Shown here: in pieces, positions 54,449 to 63,653 of the stretch
How positions within the stretch are numbered: position 1 is the first letter of the stretch
Layout: each line of letters begins with the position of its first letter
From: Brevibacillus brevis
GTDB taxonomy: Bacteria > Bacillota > Bacilli > Brevibacillales > Brevibacillaceae
NCBI RefSeq assembly: GCF_022026395.1
Contig: NZ_CP041767.1
Coordinates: forward strand, 2,636,501 to 2,700,500
Direction of reading: 5' to 3'
Length of the DNA stretch: 64,000 nt
Made by a program: the position numbers and the translations under genes
The notes under the pieces: model-generated
Database searches by the model: none
The model's input: only the letters and a program-made list of their open reading frames with translations
Told to the model about the DNA's origin: nothing

Positions 54449-56071
54449 ATGGCAGATACTGTTTTTATCAACGGACAGGTGATCACGGTAGATCAAGAGA
54501 ATCGGGTGGCGGCGGCGGTGGCAGTCAGAGGGAATCGCATTCTTGCTGTCGGGTCTAATGAAGATGTGAAGCAGTTGATTCAATCACATACAAACGTCAT
54601 TGATTTGCAAGGGAAAAGTCTATTGCCCGGCTTCATCGATGCCCACCTGCATATTACGATATACGGTACGAACAAGCTGGGGGTTGATTGCAAAGCGAGA
54701 GGGATCAGGTCAATTGATGATCTGCTCACTGCACTGAAAGAACAAGCGGAAAAAACACCCAGAGGGGAATGGGTGAGGGCATGTGGTTTCGATGAAAATC
54801 TCATGCAAGAGCAACGCTATCCGACACTCGCCGAGCTGGATGAAGTGACGACAGCACATCCCGTTTTTGTCATGAGGACGTGCGCTCATCACTCTGTCGT
54901 AAACAGCAGAGCGCTTGCCATTGCAGGTTACGACAGAGACACAGCCGATCCACAAGGTGGACGCATTGAGCGTGATGCAGATGGTGAGCTAACCGGATTC
55001 CTCATCGAAACGGCACATATGAACATGTTTGAAAAAGCTGCTTTTACAGAAGCCGAGTATATCGAAGGTCTGCGATTGGCTTCGAAAGACTTTGTTGCTG
55101 CGGGCATTACGAGTGTCCATGATGCGGGAGGATACGGTCCAGAGAACTATCGGGCAATGCAAAAAGCGGTACAGAAAGGTGACGTAAAAGTTCGCATCTA
55201 CGCAATGGTTTGTGCGCTGAATCAATCGGATGATTTTGTCCGCAGGATGATCGATGCGGGAATGGTAACGGGTACGGGGAATGCTCGCTTCCGTATCGGA
55301 CCTGCGAAGGTTTTTACCGATGGGGCAAGCATTGCGCCCACGATGGCCATGCGTGAACCGTTCACCAGCCGACCAGATGATTACGGAATTCTCTACTATG
55401 AACAGGACGAGTTGAATACCATTTTGGGAGAGGCACATGCAAAAGGTTTTCAAATTACCGCTCATGCCCAGGGAGATCGAGCGATTGACATGCTGCTGAC
55501 AAGCTTTGAAACGGCATTAGAAGCCCATCCGCGCGAGAACCACCGACATCGGATTGAGCATGCGGGTGTATCTGCGCCTGATCTGTTGGCGAGAATGGCT
55601 CGGCTAGGTGTCGTACCCATTCCGAATCCTGCTTTTATCTATGATTACGGCGATTCGTATGTAAAAAATATCGGAGAGCGTGTCGGACATATGTTTCCGG
55701 CGAGGGATCAGGTAGACGCGGGGATCATTGCGGCAGGCGCATCGGATAGTCCCGTGACTGATTTCAACCCGCTGATCGGGATTCATGCTGCTGTTAATCG
55801 GTTGAGTAAAACAGGTCAGGATGTGGGGATCAATCAAAGGGTCAGCATCATGGAGGCGATTCGCATGTTTACTTGGAACGGAGCGTACGCCAGCTTTGAG
55901 GAGGGGATCAAAGGGAGTATTGAAGTCGGGAAGCTGGCTGATCTCGTGGTGCTGGACGGCGATATTTTGGCAACGCGGGCAGATCGCATCAAAGAGCTGC
56001 GCGTAGACAAAACGATGATAGATGGAGAGTTCGTCTATCATCGCCAAGATGAGGAGGTTCTACAAGCATGA
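54449..56071 (+). CDS. amidohydrolase (YtcJ-like)
   Basis: 540 residues, amidohydrolase family 3. N-terminal beta-sandwich (1-60), then the metal-binding G-F-I-D-A-H-L-H (about 63-70), later metal histidines in T-A-H-A-Q-G-D and R-I-E-H-A-G, and Asp in G-A-S-D-S-P. All ligands look intact, so a metal-dependent hydrolase acting on C-N bonds is expected. ATG follows AAAGGAGG, 27 bases after the symporter gene. The next gene overlaps by ATGA. Substrate unknown. Confidence 0.91.
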   Translation: MADTVFINGQVITVDQENRVAAAVAVRGNRILAVGSNEDVKQLIQSHTNVIDLQGKSLLPGFIDAHLHITIYGTNKLGVDCKARGIRSIDDLLTALKEQAEKTPRGEWVRACGFDENLMQEQRYPTLAELDEVTTAHPVFVMRTCAHHSVVNSRALAIAGYDRDTADPQGGRIERDADGELTGFLIETAHMNMFEKAAFTEAEYIEGLRLASKDFVAAGITSVHDAGGYGPENYRAMQKAVQKGDVKVRIYAMVCALNQSDDFVRRMIDAGMVTGTGNARFRIGPAKVFTDGASIAPTMAMREPFTSRPDDYGILYYEQDELNTILGEAHAKGFQITAHAQGDRAIDMLLTSFETALEAHPRENHRHRIEHAGVSAPDLLARMARLGVVPIPNPAFIYDYGDSYVKNIGERVGHMFPARDQVDAGIIAAGASDSPVTDFNPLIGIHAAVNRLSKTGQDVGINQRVSIMEAIRMFTWNGAYASFEEGIKGSIEVGKLADLVVLDGDILATRADRIKELRVDKTMIDGEFVYHRQDEEVLQA

Positions 56072-57327
56072 ACGTAAAAGCGAGAAAGCTTGCGATCAAT
56101 GAAGAACGCCTGCAAAAACGAATCGAGCAATTGGCGCAAATCGGGAAAATAGGTGAGACGGGTGTATGTCGACTCGCTTTGTCCGCTGAAGACCGGGCAG
56201 GCGTAGAGCTGGTGCGTAGCTGGATGGAAGAAGCCGGTCTTCAGACCCGGATCGATGACTTCGGCAATTTGATTGGCCGGATGATGGGGAAGGATGAGCA
56301 AGCCCCGATTCTGATGATTGGCTCTCATATCGATTCGCAGCCATACGGTGGACAGTACGATGGTGTGATCGGCGTATTGGGGGGACTGGAGGTCGTCCAG
56401 ACGTTGAATGAACAAGGAATCATGCCCACACAACCTATTGAAGTCGTTGCGTTTTGTGACGAGGAAGGGTGCCGGTTTCAAAAAGGACTGTTTGGCTCCA
56501 AAGGCATTCTCGGCATGCTGGACCCGACAGACTTGGAGCGGACGGACAAAAACGGGATTACACGCAGGCAGGCACTGGTTGATTTTGGCTGCGATCCTGA
56601 TCGCCTGGAAGCGTCTATTTATCCAAAAGGCAGCATTGGTGCTTATCTCGAACTGCATATTGAGCAGGGGCCAATTCTCGATGATGCCAAAGAAGCGATT
56701 GGAATCGTGTCGGCGATATCGGGGCCTTTGTGGTGGACGGTCGAGCTGACTGGCTTTGCCGGGCATGCTGGTTCCGTACCGATGCCGATGAGAAAGGATG
56801 CACTGGTCGGAGCGGCAAAAGTAATTTTGGCAGTAAACGAGTTGGCAAAGCTCGATCCACAAGCGCCGACAGTTGGTACAGTCGGTCATTTGGAGGTTTT
56901 CCCGGATTCGCGTAACATCATTCCCGAGCGGGTGCGTTTTTCGATTGATTTGCGCGACATTGATTTGCAGCGACGCGATGAGCGCGAACAAGCGTTGCGC
57001 GAGGCGATTGAGCTAGCCGCCGTAGAAGGCGGATTGCAATATACCATTACGGAAGATACGAATAGTGACCCGCGTTACTGTGCCGACTGGATAAAGGCAA
57101 TCATGCATGAGGAGAGCAGCAAGCTCGGTGCCTCTGTGCGCGAACTGATGAGTGGTCCTTTCCATGACGCTTTGGCGCTCTCCTACGTCTGTGATTACGG
57201 GATGATTTTTGTCCGCTGCAAGGACGGTATCAGTCATAATCCAAAAGAATACGCAGCCTATGAAGACGTGGCGCTGGGAACAGAGTTGCTTTACAAAACC
57301 GTATTGCGGATGAGCACCAACCAATAA
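56068..57327 (+). CDS. N-carbamoyl-amino-acid hydrolase / allantoate amidohydrolase-like (M20)
   Basis: 419 residues, Zn-dependent amidase of the hydantoinase/carbamoylase group. Metal-binding residues are in G-S-H-I-D-S-Q-P-Y-G-G-Q-Y-D-G (His and Asp), D-E-E-G-C-R-F and the later L-H-I-E-Q-G-P, and the G-F-A-G-H-A-G dimer-domain motif is present. Such enzymes split N-carbamoyl amino acids, allantoate or ureidoglycine. ATG after GAGGAGG. Last gene of the operon, followed by a terminator. Confidence 0.91.
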   Translation: MNVKARKLAINEERLQKRIEQLAQIGKIGETGVCRLALSAEDRAGVELVRSWMEEAGLQTRIDDFGNLIGRMMGKDEQAPILMIGSHIDSQPYGGQYDGVIGVLGGLEVVQTLNEQGIMPTQPIEVVAFCDEEGCRFQKGLFGSKGILGMLDPTDLERTDKNGITRRQALVDFGCDPDRLEASIYPKGSIGAYLELHIEQGPILDDAKEAIGIVSAISGPLWWTVELTGFAGHAGSVPMPMRKDALVGAAKVILAVNELAKLDPQAPTVGTVGHLEVFPDSRNIIPERVRFSIDLRDIDLQRRDEREQALREAIELAAVEGGLQYTITEDTNSDPRYCADWIKAIMHEESSKLGASVRELMSGPFHDALALSYVCDYGMIFVRCKDGISHNPKEYAAYEDVALGTELLYKTVLRMSTNQ

Positions 57328-57333
57328 AAGAGA

Positions 57334-57367
57334 GGGTCGCCCGTCTAAGCGGATAGGCGACTTTTTT
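57334..57367 (+). terminator. intrinsic terminator of hydrolase operon
   Basis: GTCGCC / GGCGAC with a 14-base loop and six T residues. A second inverted repeat (ACAGTCT / AGACTGT, 57371-57399, then TTTTT) follows and may be a backup. Confidence 0.85.
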
Positions 57368-57455
57368 CATACAGTCTATGACGAGACTTTACAGACTGTT
57401 TTTGATATATTTTATTCTTAGAGGTTCTTATCACGTCTGAGGAAGGAAGAATGGC

Positions 57456-58313
57456 ATGAAAATGCGTGTTTCCGCTGTGCAGTACCATCTGCATACCATA
57501 CATAGCTTTGAAGACTTCGCCAATCAAGTTGAGCACTACGTGAAAAACGCGCAAGAGTACGACACAGAATTTCTCCTTTTCCCGGAGCTGTTTACGACTC
57601 AACTCTTGTCAATCGGAGACGAACAGGGCCATGCGCTGCCGATTACGGCATTGCCATCGTTCACGGCCCGTTATGTCGAGCTGTTTCGTTCCCTCGCTGC
57701 CAAATATGAGATGCATCTGATTGGTGGAACGCACATCATCGAAGAAAACGGCAAGCTTTACAATACGGCTTTTCTGTTCTACCCGGATGGACGTGTAGGC
57801 CAGCAGAAAAAAATCCATATCACGCCATGGGAAGTAAAAGGCTGGAACATGGGGGCTGGCGACTCGCTGCAAATCTTTGAGACCGACAAAGGGAAGGTCG
57901 CGATGATTATTTGCTACGACATCGAGTTCCCTGAGTGGGTGCGCATCGCCAAAGCACGGGGTGCAGACGTCATTTTCTGCCCGTCTTGCACGGATGATCG
58001 CCATGCGTTCCACCGCGTACGTTATACCAGTCATGCCCGGACGATTGAAAATCAAGTGTATGTGGTGCTGACTGGAACAGTAGGCTCGCTGCCGACAGTT
58101 GATTTCATGCGAGCGAACTTTGGACAAGCGGCGATCTTGACACCAAACGATGTGCCGTTCCCTCCGCGAGGCATTCTTGCTGAAGGGGAAATCAACCACG
58201 ACATGATGGTAACCGCTGACCTGGATATTCAATTGCTATACGACGTGCGGGAAAAAGGTTCTGTCACAACCTGGCGCGACCGCCGCACCGATTTGTATAC
58301 AGACTGGAAGTAA
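57456..58313 (+). CDS. carbon-nitrogen hydrolase (nitrilase superfamily)
   Basis: 285 residues, one nitrilase domain. Catalytic triad Glu44 (L-F-P-E-L-F), Lys119 (Q-K-K-I-H-I) and Cys153 (M-I-I-C-Y-D-I-E-F-P-E) is intact, so an amide is probably cleaved. The sequence resembles the C-terminal half of YhcX-type proteins, in which a GNAT and a nitrilase domain are fused. Here a GNAT gene follows 36 bases downstream instead. ATG 57456 after GGAAGGAAG. The substrate may relate to the preceding catabolic operon. Confidence 0.92.
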   Translation: MKMRVSAVQYHLHTIHSFEDFANQVEHYVKNAQEYDTEFLLFPELFTTQLLSIGDEQGHALPITALPSFTARYVELFRSLAAKYEMHLIGGTHIIEENGKLYNTAFLFYPDGRVGQQKKIHITPWEVKGWNMGAGDSLQIFETDKGKVAMIICYDIEFPEWVRIAKARGADVIFCPSCTDDRHAFHRVRYTSHARTIENQVYVVLTGTVGSLPTVDFMRANFGQAAILTPNDVPFPPRGILAEGEINHDMMVTADLDIQLLYDVREKGSVTTWRDRRTDLYTDWK

Positions 58314-58349
58314 GCAACCCATCGTGATCAGGACAGCAGGAGGATGAAT

Positions 58350-59021
58350 ATGTACAGAAAAGAGCTGTATGTATTTGAAGGGAACAAGCCACGCAGAGCC
58401 GTCATACGCAACTACAATCGGGCAGACTTCTTCGAATTGATCCAAATACAGGCGGAGAGCTTTCCTCCGCCATTCCCGTCTGAGCTATGGTGGAATCAGG
58501 AGCAGCTGACGAACCATATTACGCTGTTCCCGGAAGGTGCCATTTGTGTAGAAGTGGATGGCGTTTTGGCAGGTTCGATGACAGGGTTGCTCGTGAAGTT
58601 TGATCCCGCTCAACCCGAGCATAAGTGGGAGGATGTCACGGATAGCGGTTATATCCGTAATCATGATCCGCAAGGGGACACGTTGTACATCGTAGATATT
58701 TGCATTCGCCCGAGCTTCCGCAAGCTGGGATTGGGCCAACAGATGATGCAAGCGATGTATGAGCTGGTGGTACAAAAGAAACTGCGCAGATTGCTCGGCG
58801 GAGGTCGCATGCCAGGATATGGTCGTTATGCAGACCAATGGTCGCCTGAGCAGTATTTAGAGCGTGTTCTGACAGGGGAAGTAAGAGACCCGGTGATTAC
58901 ATTTCTCATGCGCTGTGGTCGCACGCCTGTTCAGGTCGTATCGAATTATTTGGAAGATGAGGAATCTCGCAACTACGCGACACTCATGGAATGGAAAAAT
59001 CCATTTCAGCAGCATCTGTAG
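58350..59021 (+). CDS. GNAT N-acetyltransferase (YhcX N-domain-like)
   Basis: 223 residues. GNAT fold with I-V-D-I-C-I-R-P-S-F-R-K-L-G-L-G-Q-Q-M (about 112-130) as acetyl-CoA site. The extended length, W-W-N-Q-E-Q-L and the closing E-W-K-N-P resemble the N-terminal half of the YhcX GNAT/nitrilase fusion (about 510 residues; 223 + 285 here). ATG 58350 lies six bases after AGGAGG; the ATG at 58344 touches it. Probably works with the nitrilase encoded just upstream. Confidence 0.88.
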   Translation: MYRKELYVFEGNKPRRAVIRNYNRADFFELIQIQAESFPPPFPSELWWNQEQLTNHITLFPEGAICVEVDGVLAGSMTGLLVKFDPAQPEHKWEDVTDSGYIRNHDPQGDTLYIVDICIRPSFRKLGLGQQMMQAMYELVVQKKLRRLLGGGRMPGYGRYADQWSPEQYLERVLTGEVRDPVITFLMRCGRTPVQVVSNYLEDEESRNYATLMEWKNPFQQHL

Positions 59022-59062
59022 GGCGTTTATCCGACATAATCGATCGAGAGGGGATTCGACTG

Positions 59063-59734
59063 ATGGAATTCGTACGTATTCAACATATTGACAATCCGCT
59101 GTTTGCGAAGATGCACCGTTTGATGCAAGAGGTTTTTCCGCCTGAGGAAGTATTGGCGTACGATCTGTGGAAAGAACCACTGGAAGATCCGGGCATTCGT
59201 GTATTTGTAGCTGTACACGAAGGAGAAGTTGTGGGCGCTACCGAATACCGTTATTACACGGACATGAACGTAGCCATGACAGATTTTACGATCATTGGTC
59301 GCGAAGGACTCGGAGTAGGACGATTCCTCGCTAGAGAGCGTCAAAAGGACCTGCTCGCGATGGCTGCTGAAAACGGCAAGGAGTTGTACGGGATGTTTGC
59401 CGAAATCTACGACCCGTACCGTGTGGAAGAACACAGCTTTGGCGGAATTAAGCCCATGGACCCATTTGTACGCCGTGAAGTGCTCTCTCATCTGGGCTAC
59501 AAACGTACGAACTTTACCTACGTACATCCATCCTGGCAAAATGACGGCGAAGCGGTATCCGGACTCGATCTGGGTTTCATGCCGACAAACGAAGAGCAAA
59601 CGACGCTCGAAGCCGAACTGATCGTCACGTTCTTGAAGCGTTATTACGCTGTGCTTCCACAAAAGCCACAGGCATGGCTCGATATGGTGAAAGACTTGGA
59701 GAGCAAAGAAACGGTGGAACTGCTCCCCATCTAA
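59063..59734 (+). CDS. GNAT-like acetyltransferase
   Basis: 223 residues, GNAT superfamily by overall pattern: E-G-E-V-V-G-A-T-E-Y-R (beta-4), F-T-I-I-G-R-E-G-L-G-V-G-R-F-L (acetyl-CoA loop, about 75-89), and a long C-terminal half containing Y-V-H-P-S-W. Third gene of the nitrilase-GNAT-GNAT run, 41 bases after the preceding stop. ATG 59063 after GAGAGGGG. Acceptor unknown. Confidence 0.82.
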   Translation: MEFVRIQHIDNPLFAKMHRLMQEVFPPEEVLAYDLWKEPLEDPGIRVFVAVHEGEVVGATEYRYYTDMNVAMTDFTIIGREGLGVGRFLARERQKDLLAMAAENGKELYGMFAEIYDPYRVEEHSFGGIKPMDPFVRREVLSHLGYKRTNFTYVHPSWQNDGEAVSGLDLGFMPTNEEQTTLEAELIVTFLKRYYAVLPQKPQAWLDMVKDLESKETVELLPI

Positions 59735-59753
59735 TCGAAAGACAACAAGAACC

Positions 59754-59795
59754 AACTCCCTGTGGAGCTATGTTCACGGCTCCATGGGAGTTTTT
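59754..59795 (+). terminator. intrinsic terminator
   Basis: AACTCCC..GGAGC / GGCTCC..GGGAGTT then T-run, closing the nitrilase-GNAT run. Confidence 0.87.
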
Positions 59796-59853
59796 CGTAG
59801 TAGGCTAGTCAGATTATTACGAAAAAAACAGACCATATGGAGAGGGACATAAA

Positions 59854-60189
59854 ATGAAAATCATCACCCTATGTGGGTCTACCAAATTCAAAAAGGAATT
59901 TGAGCAGGCGAATACGTATTTGACTCTCCAAGGAAACATCGTAATGAGTGTTGCCTTTTTCGAGCAGAGTGAGGGCTTTGCAATATCACAGGAGCAAGCA
60001 GTTTTACTCACAGACATTCACTTTCGAAAAATCGACTTGTCCGACGAGATATTTGTCATCGATGTAGAGGGCTATATCGGGAACAGTACAAGACAAGAAA
60101 TTGCGTATGCGAAAGAACAAGGAAAGCCCGTTCATTATTACTCCAAGAGTGGGATCAACGATAAAGTGATTGCCGCATTCTTTCTCTAA
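59854..60189 (+). CDS. nucleoside 2-deoxyribosyltransferase-like protein
   Basis: 111 residues. Starts with I-I-T-L-C-G-S-T-K-F and contains I-F-V-I-D-V-E-G-Y-I-G-N-S-T-R-Q-E-I-A-Y-A (bases about 60049-60114). This Rossmann-like layout, with Gly-Ser loop, Asp and N-S-T-R-x-E-I, is that of small nucleoside 2-deoxyribosyltransferase/DUF4406-type proteins. The Glu in R-Q-E-I is the expected nucleophile position. ATG after GAGAGGGA. Substrate unproven. Confidence 0.78.
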   Translation: MKIITLCGSTKFKKEFEQANTYLTLQGNIVMSVAFFEQSEGFAISQEQAVLLTDIHFRKIDLSDEIFVIDVEGYIGNSTRQEIAYAKEQGKPVHYYSKSGINDKVIAAFFL

Positions 60190-60213
60190 CCAGAAACAAC
60201 AGAGGTGAAACAG

Positions 60214-60456
60214 GTGAAAGCTCAAAATCTAGCATCGATCTTCCTTTACATAGCCGTCATCTTTCACTTGCTGGGCATGAGCGGCTGGACTTCTGCCAAG
60301 CTGGCACAACCGATTGAGCTGGCCATTCTCGCGCTGATGCTCCTGTCCATTTTCGTTTTACGGAAAAAGAAACGAAAAAAGCGTCGGGCAAGAAGGCCAG
60401 CACCAGAAGTAGCCGTTCTGCTTGAGCAAGCCGAGGAAGGAGAGCCAGGCAAATGA
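60214..60456 (+). CDS. small two-helix membrane protein
   Basis: 80 residues with two transmembrane helices (about 6-24 and 31-49) and a very basic cytoplasmic stretch ([12 protein letters not shown]), then an acidic end. GTG 60214 follows AGAGGTG six bases upstream; an earlier in-frame GTG at 60205 lies inside that site. It overlaps the sigma-54 activator gene by four bases. Function unknown; it could sense or tether. Confidence 0.78.
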   Translation: MKAQNLASIFLYIAVIFHLLGMSGWTSAKLAQPIELAILALMLLSIFVLRKKKRKKRRARRPAPEVAVLLEQAEEGEPGK

Positions 60457-61751
60457 TTCACGACATCCACATGCAGGCGATTCTGGACGCTTCTCACGAC
60501 GGGATTATCGCGGTCGATCGGGATTCCATGATTATCGGGGTCAATAAAAACGCGATGGAAATACTCGGTCTGCCAAGCAATATCGTTGGACAAAAAATTA
60601 CCCGTTATATCCCCAATTCAGATATGTTGAGGATTTTGGCAACAGGAAAAAAAGAGATTGGGGACATTGCGACGATTCTGAATCGACAAATTATCATTAA
60701 CCGTTTGCCGATTGTCGTGGAGGGTGAAATCGTGGGTGCTGTGTCTACTTTTAAAGAGATTACCGACATTCAAAAAATGGAGATGCGCATTCGCAAGCAG
60801 AGCATGGAAAGCGGCTTGGAAGCCAAATTCCGCCTGGAGGATATCGTGGGAGAGTCTTCTGCGATCCGGGAAGCGAAGGAATGGGCGGAAACATTTGCGC
60901 GGACAGATGCGACAGTTCTCATACAGGGGGAGACTGGGACAGGCAAGGAGCTGTTTGCCCAAGGGATTCATTTGAGCAGCCAGCGTGCAACCGGACCGTT
61001 CATCCCGGTTAACTGTGCGGCACTCCCTGGCAATTTATTGGAGAGCGAGTTGTTTGGATACGAGGAAGGAGCTTTTACAGGCGCACGAAAAGGCGGAAAG
61101 CCCGGGCTGTTTGAATTGGCCCACGGAGGCACTCTGTTTCTCGATGAAATCGGTGAGTTGTCAATCCCGATCCAAGCATTGCTCTTGCGTATCTTGCAAG
61201 AGAAAAAAGTGCGCAGAATCAGCGGGGAGCGCATCGTCCCGGTCGATGTGAGAGTCATCGCGGCAACGAATCGGGATTTGGAACGGCTGGTAGAAGAAAA
61301 CCAGTTTCGATCAGACTTGTACTTCCGATTGAACGTGTTGACGCTTGAGTTACCTGCTTTGCGAGAGCGAATTGAAGATATTCCGCTATTGGTGGCGTCG
61401 ATTATGGAAGAAATCAAGGAACGGGAAAATAAAAGGCATTTGAAAGTAGAAGAGGCCGTTTTTCACGTTTTCAAACAATATGACTGGCCAGGCAATGTAC
61501 GAGAGTTGCGCAACGTGGTGGAAAGAATGGTCTTGCTTTGCAAGGACGACGCACTTGGCAAGAAGGACACAGCTTTTTTTGCCAAGAAGCTGTATCAGCG
61601 ACAATCTTACCGAGACCAAGAAGAGGGAGAAGCAGAAGTCATCCGAAAGGTGTTGGCGGAGACAAAGGGAAACAAGGGGGAGGCGGCGAAAATTTTGGGA
61701 ATGGATCGGTCCACCCTGTGGAGAAAAATGAAGCGCTACGAAAGGTCGTAG
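60453..61751 (+). CDS. sigma-54-dependent PAS/AAA+ enhancer-binding regulator
   Basis: 432 residues. N-terminal PAS domain (about 5-110), AAA+ module (about 128-360) with Walker A G-E-T-G-T-G-K-E (159-166), intact sigma-54 contact loop GAFTGA (206-211) and Walker B L-F-L-D-E-I (228-233). C-terminal Fis-type helix-turn-helix (about 390-430) with [18 protein letters not shown]. It should activate a -24/-12 promoter with ATP; one lies 95 bases downstream in front of the ECF genes. Overlaps the preceding small gene by ATGA. Confidence 0.94.
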   Translation: MIHDIHMQAILDASHDGIIAVDRDSMIIGVNKNAMEILGLPSNIVGQKITRYIPNSDMLRILATGKKEIGDIATILNRQIIINRLPIVVEGEIVGAVSTFKEITDIQKMEMRIRKQSMESGLEAKFRLEDIVGESSAIREAKEWAETFARTDATVLIQGETGTGKELFAQGIHLSSQRATGPFIPVNCAALPGNLLESELFGYEEGAFTGARKGGKPGLFELAHGGTLFLDEIGELSIPIQALLLRILQEKKVRRISGERIVPVDVRVIAATNRDLERLVEENQFRSDLYFRLNVLTLELPALRERIEDIPLLVASIMEEIKERENKRHLKVEEAVFHVFKQYDWPGNVRELRNVVERMVLLCKDDALGKKDTAFFAKKLYQRQSYRDQEEGEAEVIRKVLAETKGNKGEAAKILGMDRSTLWRKMKRYERS

Positions 61752-61758
61752 AAATTGA

Positions 61759-61822
61759 TGCAAGTGCAACATCAGCGATGCATGTTTGCAACAGAGTAAG
61801 CACCGTTAATTGCATAATTAAC
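61759..61822. promoter_or_regulatory. candidate upstream activator sites
   Basis: Three dyads ahead of the sigma-54 promoter: TGCA-AG-TGCA (61759-61768), TGCA-TGTT-TGCA (61779-61790) and GTTAATT-GCAT-AATTAAC (61805-61822). Placed about 50-115 bases before the expected start, where an enhancer-binding protein would sit. Confidence 0.45.
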
Positions 61823-61845
61823 AGAAAATTAAAAACACATTCATT

Positions 61846-61861
61846 TGGCATGGTAGTTGCT
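61846..61861 (+). promoter_or_regulatory. sigma-54 (-24/-12) promoter of ECF genes
   Basis: TGGCAT-GGTAG-TTGCT, matching TGGCAC-N5-TTGCW with one change. Expected start near 61872, about 40 bases before the ecfA start. The activator gene is immediately upstream. Confidence 0.82.
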
Positions 61862-61913
61862 TATTTATGGGGATCACAACATAACGACTTTTACGAAGAG
61901 GCGAGGGGAGAGC

Positions 61914-62783
61914 ATGACACCACAACCGATTATTCGTGTAAAAAATGTCTCGTTTGCCTATCAGGTTAACCAAGATCAACAAATTCCTGTCCTGCAAAAT
62001 GTCTCCCTAGAAGTGTTTCCAGGAGAATATGTCGCCATTATCGGTCATAATGGGTCCGGTAAGTCAACGCTGTCTAAGCATCTCGATGGAATTTTGACTC
62101 CAAAGGAAGGTGACGTCATCGTTAACGGCATCAACACGCGTGAAAAACAGCGCATCCATGAAGTGAGGAGCCGTGTCGGGATGGTTTTTCAGCATCCGGA
62201 CAATCAGATTGTCGCGACGATTGTAGAGGACGATGTGGCTTTCGGATTGGAGAACATCGGGACATCGGCGGAAGAGATGAAAACACGAGTGGATTTTGCC
62301 TTAGAGGCAGTAGGAATGAGTGCATTTCGCCATCGCCCGCCTCATCATTTGTCTGGCGGACAAAAGCAGCGGATCGCCATTGCGGGTATATTGGCGATGA
62401 AGCCCCAAGTCCTTGTCATGGATGAAGCGACGAGTATGCTGGACAGCTACGGTAGACAGGATATTTTGGCAGTCGTTCGCAAGCTGCATCGCGAAGGAAT
62501 GACGATTGTCACAGTGACCCATCACATGTCAGAGGTAGCAGAAGCAGATCGCGTCATCGTGATGGAGGGCGGCAAGATCGTATTGGAGGGGACTCCACGA
62601 GAAGTATTTTCCCATCAGGAAAGACTTCGCGAACTCCATCTGGATGTTCCAGACGCGAGCCGAATCGCTCATCTCGTCCACTCCGAATATAGCGAATTTA
62701 CCCCTGATCTCATCCACAATGAGGAAGTTGTTGCGGAGGTTAATCGTCTATACGTCAGACAAGCGGAGGCGAGTGGTTCATGA
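61914..62783 (+). CDS. ecfA1: energy-coupling factor transporter ATPase EcfA1
   Basis: 289 residues. ATPase of an ECF vitamin/metal importer. Walker A G-H-N-G-S-G-K-S-T (about 41-49), Q-loop F-Q-H-P-D-N-Q, signature L-S-G-G-Q-K-Q-R, Walker B V-L-V-M-D-E-A-T-S-M-L-D and switch His in T-H-H-M-S-E. D-E-A (not D-E-P) is usual for EcfA1. ATG 61914 after GAGGGGAGAG. In many Firmicutes ecfA1-ecfA2-ecfT sits in the ribosomal protein cluster; here a sigma-54 regulator precedes it. Confidence 0.93.
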   Translation: MTPQPIIRVKNVSFAYQVNQDQQIPVLQNVSLEVFPGEYVAIIGHNGSGKSTLSKHLDGILTPKEGDVIVNGINTREKQRIHEVRSRVGMVFQHPDNQIVATIVEDDVAFGLENIGTSAEEMKTRVDFALEAVGMSAFRHRPPHHLSGGQKQRIAIAGILAMKPQVLVMDEATSMLDSYGRQDILAVVRKLHREGMTIVTVTHHMSEVAEADRVIVMEGGKIVLEGTPREVFSHQERLRELHLDVPDASRIAHLVHSEYSEFTPDLIHNEEVVAEVNRLYVRQAEASGS

Positions 62784-63640
62784 CGCAACCGATCGTAAAC
62801 GTAGAAAATCTTTCTCATGTCTATATGCAGGGAACACCTCTCGAACATCGGGCTCTCGATCAGGTAAGCATCCAGGTGGCAGAGGGCGAATGCTTGGCCA
62901 TTATCGGTCATACCGGATCGGGAAAATCGACGTTAATCCAGCATTTTAACGGTCTGATTCGCCCGCAGTCCGGTACGGTCATCATCAATGGAATGGACGT
63001 ATCTTCACCCAAAATCGATATTCGTACATTGCGCAGACAAGTAGGGCTCGTTTTTCAAAATCCGGAGGATCAACTGTTCGAAAAACTGGTCGGTGATGAT
63101 GTAGCCTATGGCCCTTTTCGGATGGGGCTGCCTTTAGAGGAAGTGCGGCGACGTGTTCAGTGGGCGATGGACTTGGTCGGCCTCTCGTTTCAGGAGATGA
63201 AAGATCGTCCGACATTTGCCCTAAGTGGAGGGCAGAAGCGCAAGGTGGCGATGGCTGGTGTCCTTTCCTTGCAACCCAAGGTTCTCGTGCTTGATGAGCC
63301 AACTGCCGGGTTGGACCCGCGCTCTCGTCTTGAGCTATTGGAACGCATCCGCAGTCTCAATCGGGAAGAAAAGCTAACGGTTATTTTCGTCTCACACAAT
63401 ATGGAAGAGGTCGCCAAGCTTGCAGATCGTGTCTACGTTATGGCAAACGGCCAATCAGTCTGCGAAGGGACACCACGACAAATTTTTAGCAATCAGGAAT
63501 TGCTGCGACAGCATCACATCGGCACACCGGAATCAGTCGATATTTTATACAGGCTCCGTGAGCATGGCTACAGCATCGATCCTAGCGCTTTTTTACCCGA
63601 AGAGACAGCGATGGAAATTTTGAAACTGTTGAACCGCTAA
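62780..63640 (+). CDS. ecfA2: energy-coupling factor transporter ATPase EcfA2
   Basis: 286 residues, second ECF ATPase. Walker A G-H-T-G-S-G-K-S-T, Q-loop F-Q-N-P-E-D-Q-L-F, signature L-S-G-G-Q-K-R-K, Walker B V-L-V-L-D-E-P-T-A-G-L-D and switch His in S-H-N-M-E-E. Overlaps ecfA1 by ATGA, and is followed by ecfT after 13 bases. The two ATPases form the heterodimer of the ECF module. Confidence 0.94.
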   Translation: MTQPIVNVENLSHVYMQGTPLEHRALDQVSIQVAEGECLAIIGHTGSGKSTLIQHFNGLIRPQSGTVIINGMDVSSPKIDIRTLRRQVGLVFQNPEDQLFEKLVGDDVAYGPFRMGLPLEEVRRRVQWAMDLVGLSFQEMKDRPTFALSGGQKRKVAMAGVLSLQPKVLVLDEPTAGLDPRSRLELLERIRSLNREEKLTVIFVSHNMEEVAKLADRVYVMANGQSVCEGTPRQIFSNQELLRQHHIGTPESVDILYRLREHGYSIDPSAFLPEETAMEILKLLNR

Positions 63641-63653
63641 GGAGGGGGTCCAC

